DNA of 7,468 nucleotides from an uncultured Actinomycetes bacterium (GTDB lineage: Bacteria; Actinomycetota; Acidimicrobiia; Acidimicrobiales; Acidimicrobilacustridaceae): assembly GCA_945957335.1 (NCBI GenBank), contig CAMFLJ010000185.1:1-7468 (forward strand). The letters are read 5' to 3'. This document shows, piece by piece, positions 1 through 5,773 of the stretch. The position numbers and the translations under genes were made by a program. Every line of letters starts with the position of its first letter. Position 1 is the stretch's first letter. The notes under the pieces were generated by a model. The model was given only the letters and a program-made list of their open reading frames with translations. It was not told the DNA's origin and ran no database searches.

Positions 1-687
1 AGACAGGTTCTCGGGCTGGATCGGGTCGGCCGGGTGGTTCGGGAAGGTGCCGTCGAGCTCGCCGTACATGACGTCGAGCTGAAACGGGAGGCCGGAGAAC
101 ACCGCCGGGGCGGTGAGACCGCCCATGCCGTTGGCGGTGTCGGCCACGACCTTGAGCGGCTTCAGCACCGAGAGGTCGACGAAGGAGTGCACGTGCTCGA
201 CGAAGGCGTCGAGGGCGTCGTCGCGGCTGGTGACCGTGCCCGGCGTGGCGACGGGCGCGAGGCCCGACAGCGTGGCCGCCTCGATCTCCTTGAGGCCGGT
301 GTCGACGCCGATAGGCTTGGCCCCGGCGAGGCACAGCTTGATGCCGTTGTAGCCAGCCGGGTTGTGCGAGGCGGTGAGCATCGCCCCGGGGGCGTCGAAG
401 TGGCCGGCCGAGAAGAACAGCGCGTCGGTGGAGGCCAGGCCGAGGTGGACGACGTCGACGCCCTGCTCGGTGGCGCCCTTGGCGAAGGCGGCGGCGAACT
501 CGGGGCCCGACGGGCGCATGTCGTGGGCCACGAGCACCTTGGTGGCGCCGGTGGTGTCGGCGGCGAAGCGGGCGAATGCGGCGCCCACGCGCTCGACGAT
601 GGTGGCGTCGAGCTGGTCGGGCACCGTGCCCCGGATGTCGTAGGCCTTGAAGATGGCGCCGAGGGAGGCGGCGTCGAGGGTTGCCAT
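1..687 (-). CDS. manB: Phosphomannomutase/phosphoglucomutase, N-terminal half (cut by window edge)
   Basis: This gene encodes an alpha-D-phosphohexomutase that interconverts hexose-6-phosphate and hexose-1-phosphate in the cytoplasm, supplying Man-1-P or Glc-1-P for nucleotide sugars. The frame is open for exactly 229 codons from ATG at 687 to base 1 and then leaves the window; family members are about 450-460 residues, so roughly half is present. Seen directly: the N-terminal YDIRG motif (residues 16-20), the catalytic phosphoserine loop TASHNP (105-110, Ser107) followed by GYNGIK (112-117), and FPNHPADPIQPENL near residues 215-228, which normally sits just before the metal-binding DGDxDR loop (outside the window). 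The start is 10 bases after the stop of the GT2 gene, with a TAGGGT hexamer overlapping that stop and ending 7 nt before ATG, so it may be both co-transcribed and separately initiated. Substrate preference (mannose or glucose) cannot be read from this half; the symbol is by family convention. Confidence 0.93.
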   Translation of the reverse strand, partial: MATLDAASLGAIFKAYDIRGTVPDQLDATIVERVGAAFARFAADTTGATKVLVAHDMRPSGPEFAAAFAKGATEQGVDVVHLGLASTDALFFSAGHFDAPGAMLTASHNPAGYNGIKLCLAGAKPIGVDTGLKEIEAATLSGLAPVATPGTVTSRDDALDAFVEHVHSFVDLSVLKPLKVVADTANGMGGLTAPAVFSGLPFQLDVMYGELDGTFPNHPADPIQPENLS

Positions 688-694
688 GGCGCCG

Positions 695-700
695 ACCCTA
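695..700 (-). promoter_or_regulatory. Possible internal -10 element (TAGGGT) for the phosphohexomutase gene
   Basis: On the minus strand TAGGGT starts in the stop codon of the GT2 gene and ends 7 nt before the mutase ATG. This fits TANNNT and the spacing expected for a leaderless start. The AGGG inside it could instead be a weak ribosome binding site, and no good -35 is obvious because the region is the coding end of the previous gene. It is a candidate only; the stronger support is the same arrangement at three other starts in the window. Confidence 0.3.
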
Positions 701-1627
701 GTCGGGGGCGCTGCCCGTCCCGACCGCCCCGGCGGCGCCCCGGCCGGCCTCGAGGAGGTCGTCGGCGGTGATGTCGTAGCGGCCCTCGGCCGACCACTGG
801 CGCACCCGGAAGAGGTCGCGGACGAGGCGCAGCGCGTCGCGGGCGACCCTCACGGTGGAGCGGCTGGAGTTCTCGACGCGGACCGGGACCTCGGTGAGCG
901 AGAGGTGGTAGCGCTCGATGAGGTGGAAGACCTCGACGTCGAACGCGAAGCCGTCGACGCGGGTGTGGGTGAAGATCAGCCGGGCCACGTCGGAGCGGAA
1001 CGCCTTGAGGCCGCACTGGGTGTCTCGGTACTGGCCGAGCAGCACGGCCCGGGTGAGCAGGTTGATGGCCCGACCGCCGACCTCGCGGAGGCGCCGGGCC
1101 TTCACGAGGGTGGTGGTGTCGGTGTGGCGGCGGCTGCCCACGACGACGTCCCAGCCCTGCTCGACGAGCTCCACCAGGCCTGGGAGCTGGTCGGGGGCGT
1201 AGGCCAGGTCGGCGTCGGTGAAGGCGACCGTGCGGCCCCGGGCGGCGAGCACGCCCGAGCGCACCGCGGCGCCCTTGCCCCGGTTCTCGGGATGGACGAC
1301 CACCTTGGCGCCGGCCGCCTCGGCCTCGGCCGCGGTGCCGTCGGTGGAGCCGTCGTCGACGACCACGACCTCGAGCCCCCCGTAGGCGGCCAGGGTGTCG
1401 AGGTCGGCGAAGAGCCGCCCGACCGTGGTGCCGATGCGGCCCTCCTCCTCGAAGGCGGGCACGACCACGGTGAGGCGCACGTCGCCGGGCGCCTCCTCGA
1501 GCGATCGGCGGCGGATCAGGTCGGCGCGCAGCGGCGAGAGGCCGCGCATCCAGCGCGAGAGCGCCACGGCGGTGAGGGCGCTGGAGGCGACGGCGATGCC
1601 GGCGTACCGCAGCCGCTCATGCGCCAC
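698..1627 (-). CDS. GT2 family polyprenyl-phosphate hexosyltransferase (ALG5/DPM1-like)
   Basis: This is a GT-A fold family 2 glycosyltransferase that probably transfers glucose or mannose from a nucleotide sugar to polyprenyl phosphate on the cytoplasmic face of the membrane. The 309-residue product has an N-terminal hydrophobic segment (about 9-25), the strand VVVPAFEE (54-61), the nucleotide-sugar loop DDGSTDGT (91-98), NRGKGAAVRSG (115-125), the metal-binding FTDADLAY (136-143, DAD 138-140) and the DTQCGLKAFR / FAFDVEV signatures (202-211, 227-233) typical of dolichyl-phosphate-glucose synthase-like enzymes. There are no C-terminal membrane helices, unlike GtrB-type proteins. The GTG start at 1627 is chosen because it lies 7 nt after a GGGGGAGGG ribosome binding site and keeps the N-terminal hydrophobic segment. 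The frame stays open upstream to 1894 but that part only shadows the neighbouring gene. It overlaps the upstream stop by 11 bp, implying translational coupling. Sugar identity (Glc or Man) is unresolved. Confidence 0.9.
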   Translation of the reverse strand: MAHERLRYAGIAVASSALTAVALSRWMRGLSPLRADLIRRRSLEEAPGDVRLTVVVPAFEEEGRIGTTVGRLFADLDTLAAYGGLEVVVVDDGSTDGTAAEAEAAGAKVVVHPENRGKGAAVRSGVLAARGRTVAFTDADLAYAPDQLPGLVELVEQGWDVVVGSRRHTDTTTLVKARRLREVGGRAINLLTRAVLLGQYRDTQCGLKAFRSDVARLIFTHTRVDGFAFDVEVFHLIERYHLSLTEVPVRVENSSRSTVRVARDALRLVRDLFRVRQWSAEGRYDITADDLLEAGRGAAGAVGTGSAPD

Positions 1628-4337
1628 CGGTGGGCCCTCCCCCGTTCGTCGGGGCGGTGCCGTCGTCGGACGTGCCGTCGGCGGTGGAGCCGTCGCTGGT
1701 CGCGACGTCGTCGGTGATGTCGGTGGATGCCTCGGCCGGCGCGTCGTCGACCGCGGTGGCGGACGCGGCAGCGCTCGCGCCGAAGGAGCCGAGCACGGCG
1801 GCGGAGGGGTCGACCCCTCCGTAGGGCTCCGGGCCGGCGGCGTCGGGGCGGTCGGGCACCGCCTCGCCCTCACCCGCCTCGGCCGCGGCGCCATCGCCGG
1901 GCCGCTCGCGGGGCGGGAACCACGGCCGCGGCTCGGGCAGCGACAGGGGCTTGCGGCGCCAGAGGAACACCAGGCCCACCACCCCGAGGAGGGTCAGGAA
2001 CCAGCCGAGGTAGTCGACGACGGTGTAGCCGTAGTGCAGCGACACGTGGGTGGAGGTCGGCACGACCACCATCAGGTTGGGCCCGACCCGCCATGGCCCG
2101 TTCGCCCCGTCGGCCTTCCAGTTCGGGAAGTACGAGGCCTTCACCAGCACCGGCTGGCCGACCTCGGTGACGTCGAAGGAGATCGTGTCGGTGCCGGTCT
2201 CGATGTTGCTCACGCCGACGGGCGTGGTCGGGATCTCCTCGGGCACGTCGCCCTCGGTGATCCGCTGCCAGTCGGCGGGGCCGCCGGCCGAGGGCCAGAC
2301 GTCCCACTGCCCCGGATCGAGGTACCAGGACGTGACGGCCTGGCGCCAGTCGTGGGGCTTCACGCCCGTGAGCACGGCGGGCTGGTTCGGGAGGCCCTCG
2401 ACGAGCTGGCTGTCGGCCACCTCGAACACCACCCACGGGCCCGACGTGGCGACCTCGGTGAGCGAGGGGTTGGCCCGCCCGAGGGCGATCATCGGGTCGG
2501 AGATGGCCATGTAGTACTTCACGCCGTACATCTGGAGGTGCTGCACGCCGAGGTCGAACTGCTCGGCGGTGGGCGGCCCGGGCACGTAGGGCAGGTCGCG
2601 CTGGGCGTTCGAGGGCGCGGTGGACAGCTCGTCCTGGTTGAGGAAGTGGAACGGCGTGGTGGCCGACGCCTCGAAGTAGAGGCCCTCCATCGAACCGATG
2701 CAGCCGTCGGTCCAGAACGGCAGCAGCATCAGCGCCATCGGCGTGCCGTAGCGGTCGTGCTGCTCCTCGTGCTCCCACATGGCCCGGCCGCAGCCGTTGG
2801 TGTCGCCGAGGTTGCCCATGGTCTGCACGATGTCGTGGTACTCGGGGTAGGCGGCCTTGCCCTCGTAGCCGGTGAAGTTCCAGCGGGCCCACGACGGCAC
2901 GAAGCTGCTGTCGCGGGTCGACAGGAAGAGCCAGTGGTAGGAGCCGTCGGCGCTGGTCGTGCCCAGGTTCAGGAACGGCAGGCTCGGCATGGCGCGCAGC
3001 GGCATGGCGAGCGCGGTGAGACCGACCAGGGTGGCGACGATCGCGGTGGCGACGGTGATCGAGGTGCGCGGCTTGTCCGGGTCGCGCGCGAACAGCGCGG
3101 CGAAGGTGCGGCCCAGCTCGGCGATGCCCACCGCGGCGAGCAGGTAGAGCATCAGGTACCAGAACGGCAGGAGCCGGGCGTTCCAGAGCCGGCTCTGGGG
3201 CACGTAGCGGAAGCCGATGGCCGCGACCAGGGCCATGACCACCAGGAAGGCGCCCGCTCGTCGCTTCCAGGCGATCGACATCACGATGCCGAGCAGGGCC
3301 AGCACCAGGATCCACTCGATCGGCGGCGAGTTCGACAGCTGTGGGTCGAGGTGCTGGCGCCGGAAGAGCAGGTCGATGTAGTTGGTCTTCTTCTCCCACC
3401 CCATGTCGTTGAGGTAGGCCGACCGCAGGTAGAAGGGCACCAGCCACCAGGCCGAGAGCGCCCCGCCCACCGCGCCGGCGGTGAGCACCCACCACACGCG
3501 GGTGCGGAAGCCGGGGCGCCGGGCCAGCGAGACGAGCAGCCACACCGCGGCACCGGTGACGGCGAAGATCGCCGGGATCACGTGGCACAGGGCGGTCATG
3601 GCCAGCAGGGCGGCGGCGAGCGCCCGGTGGCGGCCGTTCTCCATGCCCCGGCCCACGACGCCGAGGAAGAGGATGGCGAAGGTCAGCGAGATCGAGAACG
3701 CGAACTCGCCGGCCAGGGTGGACGCGATGTTGCCGCCGTAGATCGAGAACGAGCGGTCGAACAGGAACGCCGTGGCGGCCACCGCGAACAGCGGCGGCGC
3801 CGGGAACGGCAGGCGGGTCATCTTGGCGAAGGCCCAGCAGGCGACCGGCAGGCTGAGGACGCCGCTGATGGCGACCAGCTTGAACGCCAGTCCGTAGGGC
3901 AGGACCAGGCTGAGCAGGGCGATCGCGAGCGACGGCGGCACCATGTAGAACTGGAACGCGGGGAACCCGGCGTACCAGTCGGGGGTCCAGCCGGTGAGGC
4001 GCAGCGACGGCAGCAGGTGGTCGCGCAGGTAGGCCGGCGCCCACACGTGGGCGCCCATGTCGCCACCGGCGGGCGTCGAGGTGCTCAGCACGTCGGACGG
4101 GCTCAGCTGCGAGAACACGAACAGCACGCAGCCGGCGACGATGATCAGCGACAGCCACGACTCGATCCCCCACCCACCGGCGCGGCGCAGCGCCGAGCCG
4201 GGCAGGCCCTTGGCGCGGGTCATGCGACCGGGAGGGTCGATGGCGGCGCCGAGGCGGGCGACGACGGGGTCGTCGAGGCCGTCGTCGGGCGGCGGGGGCG
4301 CGTCGGCGGCGAGGGGCGCGGCGAGGTCGTCGGTCAT
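1617..4337 (-). CDS. Large polytopic membrane protein, 6-pyruvoyl-tetrahydropterin synthase-related family (GT-C-like)
   Basis: A 906-residue integral membrane protein resembling the actinobacterial/archaeal family named '6-pyruvoyl-tetrahydropterin synthase-related' (Pfam PTPS_related, from memory), whose architecture recalls GT-C glycosyltransferases and YfhO-like proteins. About 12 hydrophobic segments lie between residues 61 and 447, with one more at 775-794. The first exoplasmic loop holds GGDMGAH (91-97), with Asp93 placed like the catalytic Asp of GT-C enzymes, and WYAGFPAFQFYMVPP (121-135). CHVIPAIF is at 251-258. A large exoplasmic domain (about 450-770) contains WNFTGYEG (486-493), two cysteines (C516, C546) and YFPNWKADG (736-744), which resembles the terminal beta-domain of YfhO-type proteins. 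The last ~95 residues form an acidic Ala/Thr/Ser/Gly-rich, probably disordered cytoplasmic tail. ATG at 4337 is preferred; GTG at 4367 would add 10 residues, and neither has a good ribosome binding site. Function is not proven; the flanking GT2 and mutase genes suggest use of a lipid-linked sugar. Confidence 0.8.
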   Translation of the reverse strand: MTDDLAAPLAADAPPPPDDGLDDPVVARLGAAIDPPGRMTRAKGLPGSALRRAGGWGIESWLSLIIVAGCVLFVFSQLSPSDVLSTSTPAGGDMGAHVWAPAYLRDHLLPSLRLTGWTPDWYAGFPAFQFYMVPPSLAIALLSLVLPYGLAFKLVAISGVLSLPVACWAFAKMTRLPFPAPPLFAVAATAFLFDRSFSIYGGNIASTLAGEFAFSISLTFAILFLGVVGRGMENGRHRALAAALLAMTALCHVIPAIFAVTGAAVWLLVSLARRPGFRTRVWWVLTAGAVGGALSAWWLVPFYLRSAYLNDMGWEKKTNYIDLLFRRQHLDPQLSNSPPIEWILVLALLGIVMSIAWKRRAGAFLVVMALVAAIGFRYVPQSRLWNARLLPFWYLMLYLLAAVGIAELGRTFAALFARDPDKPRTSITVATAIVATLVGLTALAMPLRAMPSLPFLNLGTTSADGSYHWLFLSTRDSSFVPSWARWNFTGYEGKAAYPEYHDIVQTMGNLGDTNGCGRAMWEHEEQHDRYGTPMALMLLPFWTDGCIGSMEGLYFEASATTPFHFLNQDELSTAPSNAQRDLPYVPGPPTAEQFDLGVQHLQMYGVKYYMAISDPMIALGRANPSLTEVATSGPWVVFEVADSQLVEGLPNQPAVLTGVKPHDWRQAVTSWYLDPGQWDVWPSAGGPADWQRITEGDVPEEIPTTPVGVSNIETGTDTISFDVTEVGQPVLVKASYFPNWKADGANGPWRVGPNLMVVVPTSTHVSLHYGYTVVDYLGWFLTLLGVVGLVFLWRRKPLSLPEPRPWFPPRERPGDGAAAEAGEGEAVPDRPDAAGPEPYGGVDPSAAVLGSFGASAAASATAVDDAPAEASTDITDDVATSDGSTADGTSDDGTAPTNGGGPTGGA
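1635..1643 (-). promoter_or_regulatory. Ribosome binding site deciding the GTG start of the GT2 gene
   Basis: The minus strand reads GGGGGAGGG, 7 nt before GTG at 1627 and inside the last codons of the upstream membrane-protein gene. It is the clearest Shine-Dalgarno sequence in the window. It supports GTG over the ATG at 1620 (a different frame) and over upstream in-frame codons. Confidence 0.7.
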
Positions 4338-4395
4338 GGCCGCCCCATCGTGGCACCCGACCGGCACCGGCTGCGGTCATCGGCGACCAAGGAGG

Positions 4396-5445
4396 TCACC
4401 CGAAGTGGAAGACGAGCGAGACCGCGGTGACGGCGTTGAACCCGACGTGGGCCCAGATCGCGGGGCCGAGGCGTCCCGACCTCCAGGCCAGGAAGCCGAG
4501 CACCAGGCCGAACAGGAACAGGGCCGGGAACTGCAGGGGCTGCACGTGGGACGCGGCGAAGAACGCGGCCGAGGCGACGATGGCCCAGACCGGCGAGATC
4601 TTGCGGGCGAAGATGCGCTGGGCGAAGCCGCGGAAGTAGATCTCCTCGGCCAGCGGCGCCCCGATCGCCACCACCACGAACACCAGCAGCACCGACAGCG
4701 GGTCGGTGGCCCGGTCGGTGAGCGTGCGCGCCTCGGCCGAGACGTCCTTGGTGCCGATCGCCTTGAAGATGAGCCAGTACAGCGCCGGCACCATGATCAG
4801 CTGGCAGGCCACGCCGATGGCGAGGCCGATCGGCACGTCGATGGCCTTCATCCGCAGGCCCAGCTCGGCGACGACGCCCTTGCCCTTCTTGACCGCGAAC
4901 CACACCGGCACCACGCCGATGCAGATCCACAGCGGGAGCTGGAGCAGGGCGGTGAGCCACAGCGGCGGCGGCACCGAGATGCTCAGGGGCACGCCGGTGG
5001 CGGTCTGCGAGGCGGCCTGGCCGACCGCCGCACCGACGCCCGTGGGGAACGTGAAGTCGTAGTCGGTGTTCGCCACGGCGATGCCGTAGGCGATCATCGA
5101 GAGCAGCTGCCCGGCCAGGAACGTGAGGATCAGCGCACCGGCCCCGAAGGCCGCCTTGACCACCGGGTTGCCGTCGCGGTCGAGCTTCACCGCCTTCTCG
5201 ACGACCTCGCCCTTCTCGGCCGGCCCGGCGTCGCCCTTGGACGCATCGCCCTTGCCGGCCTTGGCCGCCCGCGCCGGAGGGGGCTGCATGCGGCGAGCGG
5301 CCTTCGAGCCCGGCGCCGCGGTGGGGACGCGCCCCTTGGGCTTGGGGCCGGCGTTCGTCCGCGACGACGGCGCCACCGACCGGGAGGGCGTGATGGCGTC
5401 GGGCTCGTCGGATCCGCCGGTCTTGCGGCGCTTGGCGGGGCTCAC
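4396..5445 (-). CDS. CPBP family glutamic-type intramembrane protease (CAAX-protease/bacteriocin-processing type)
   Basis: This is a predicted intramembrane endopeptidase of the CPBP (ABI/Rce1-like) family. From GTG at 5445 the product is 349 residues. The conserved motifs are intact: EExxxR as EEIYFR (267-272), FxxxH as FAASH (296-300) and HxxxN as HVGFN (333-337), which together form the active site in this family. Hydrophobic segments lie near 98-122, 163-184, 205-228, 250-265, 284-298, 306-320 and 326-345. The first ~95 residues are an unusual Lys/Ala/Pro/Gly-rich soluble tail with no recognisable domain. GTG 5445 is preferred because a TAGCCT -10-like hexamer ends 8 nt before it and the frame further upstream (open to 5694) shadows the divergent gene. 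ATG at 5289 (giving 297 residues) is an alternative that drops half the tail. Substrate is unknown. It lies 58 bp upstream of the membrane-protein gene on the same strand and may lead that operon. Confidence 0.88.
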   Translation of the reverse strand: MSPAKRRKTGGSDEPDAITPSRSVAPSSRTNAGPKPKGRVPTAAPGSKAARRMQPPPARAAKAGKGDASKGDAGPAEKGEVVEKAVKLDRDGNPVVKAAFGAGALILTFLAGQLLSMIAYGIAVANTDYDFTFPTGVGAAVGQAASQTATGVPLSISVPPPLWLTALLQLPLWICIGVVPVWFAVKKGKGVVAELGLRMKAIDVPIGLAIGVACQLIMVPALYWLIFKAIGTKDVSAEARTLTDRATDPLSVLLVFVVVAIGAPLAEEIYFRGFAQRIFARKISPVWAIVASAAFFAASHVQPLQFPALFLFGLVLGFLAWRSGRLGPAIWAHVGFNAVTAVSLVFHFG

Positions 5446-5453
5446 GGGCGCCG

Positions 5454-5459
5454 AGGCTA
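5454..5459 (-). promoter_or_regulatory. Putative -10 element (TAGCCT) of the CPBP protease gene, leaderless type
   Basis: On the minus strand TAGCCT is followed by 8 nt and then the GTG start. It matches TANNNT. The absence of any purine-rich ribosome binding site before this GTG fits transcription starting at or next to the start codon. Confidence 0.4.
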
Positions 5460-5495
5460 CCGGCCCCGGTCCGCCCCCTCGGCCGCGTCCGGCGG

Positions 5496-5501
5496 TACGT
5501 T
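5496..5501 (+). promoter_or_regulatory. Putative -10 element (TACGTT) of the DUF3499-like gene, leaderless type
   Basis: TACGTT is followed by CCTCCC and then ATG at 5508, a 6-nt spacing that would put the transcription start on the A of ATG. The pyrimidine-rich CCTCCC is the opposite of a Shine-Dalgarno sequence, so a conventional leadered start is unlikely. Confidence 0.5.
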
Positions 5502-5507
5502 CCTCCC

Positions 5508-5738
5508 ATGACCCGAACGTGCGCCCGCCCCGGCTGCAGCGAGCCCGCCACCGCCACCTTCGGCTACGACTACGCCAACAGCACCGTCGAGCTCGAGCCC
5601 CTCGCCGAGGAGGCCCACCCGGCCTACTACGACGTGTGCCGGCGCCATGCCGACAGCCTCGGCGTGCCCCGCGGCTGGCGGCTCCTCGACACACGTCGGG
5701 GCCACGCCGCGCTGGCCGGTCACCTCACCGCGCCCTGA
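5508..5738 (+). CDS. DUF3499-like small zinc-ribbon protein
   Basis: A 76-residue protein resembling the actinobacterial DUF3499 family, recognised by the N-terminal CARPGC (C5, C10), the central segment ending LEPLAEEAHP and the YDVCRRHA (C44, H47) element followed by PRGWRLL (54-60). The C-x4-C plus C-x2-H spacing suggests one zinc site; this is inference. There are no membrane segments or signal peptide. Function is unknown for the family. From memory, DUF3499 genes often lie beside phosphomannomutase genes in actinomycetes; here a mutase is about 5 kb away on the other strand, so the neighbourhood partly matches. Translation probably starts on a leaderless mRNA. The stop TGA (5736-5738) is 35 bp before ftsH. 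Confidence 0.8.
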   Translation: MTRTCARPGCSEPATATFGYDYANSTVELEPLAEEAHPAYYDVCRRHADSLGVPRGWRLLDTRRGHAALAGHLTAP

Positions 5739-5757
5739 CAGGGATTTTGCGCAGGGC
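5733..5757 (+). promoter_or_regulatory. Short inverted/direct repeat cluster between DUF3499-like gene and ftsH
   Basis: CCCTG (5733-5737) is followed after one base by CAGGG (5739-5743), then A and four T, then a second CAGGG (5752-5756). GCCCTG (5732-5737) can also pair with CAGGGC (5752-5757) across a 14-nt loop. This might be a weak terminator for the small gene or an operator just upstream of the ftsH -10 box. The stems are short and could occur by chance at this base composition. Confidence 0.2.
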
Positions 5758-5761
5758 CATC

Positions 5762-5767
5762 TAGGCT
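5762..5767 (+). promoter_or_regulatory. Putative -10 element (TAGGCT) of ftsH, leaderless type
   Basis: TAGGCT is followed by 6 nt and then ATG at 5774, the same geometry as the upstream DUF3499-like gene. There is no ribosome binding site in the bases before ATG. A CTGACA at 5735-5740 resembles a -35 box but the 21-nt spacer is too long for a standard promoter, so the -35 is undefined. If real, ftsH has its own promoter and does not depend only on read-through from the small gene. Confidence 0.45.
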
Positions 5768-5773
5768 TGGGCC

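Larger units (their letters stand above)
5446..5507. promoter_or_regulatory. Divergent intergenic promoter region
   Basis: This 62-bp gap separates the minus-strand CPBP protease gene from the plus-strand DUF3499-like gene. Each side carries a TANNNT hexamer 6-8 nt before its start codon (TAGCCT on minus, TACGTT on plus), and neither start has a ribosome binding site. Promoters for both directions must fit here or extend into the opposing coding starts. I could not pick convincing -35 boxes in this very GC-rich stretch. Confidence 0.5.

Noticed and set aside
34..771. Plus-strand open frames opposite the mutase gene
   Set aside because: They are Arg/Gly/Glu/Val-rich with no motifs; the minus strand carries YDIRG and TASHNP in a continuous frame from 687.
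162..1016. Minus-strand 284-codon open frame spanning the GT2/mutase junction
   Set aside because: It is a different frame over both real genes, with Pro/Arg/Ser-rich low-complexity sequence; the true genes fully occupy this stretch.
1628..1894. Upstream extension of the GT2 frame
   Set aside because: The 89 codons before GTG 1627 are Pro/Arg/Thr-rich and overlap the C-terminal tail of the neighbouring gene; the ribosome binding site at 1635-1643 supports GTG 1627.
1395..4430. A 1011-codon open frame on the plus strand opposite the large membrane-protein gene
   Set aside because: It is the antisense shadow of a high-GC gene: composition is dominated by Gly/Arg/Val/His/Gln, with no domain or membrane pattern, while the minus strand encodes a coherent multi-helix protein with family motifs.
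5446..5694. N-terminal extension of the CPBP frame
   Set aside because: It is Arg/Gly-rich sequence antisense to the DUF3499-like gene; the start is better placed at GTG 5445 inside the divergent arrangement.
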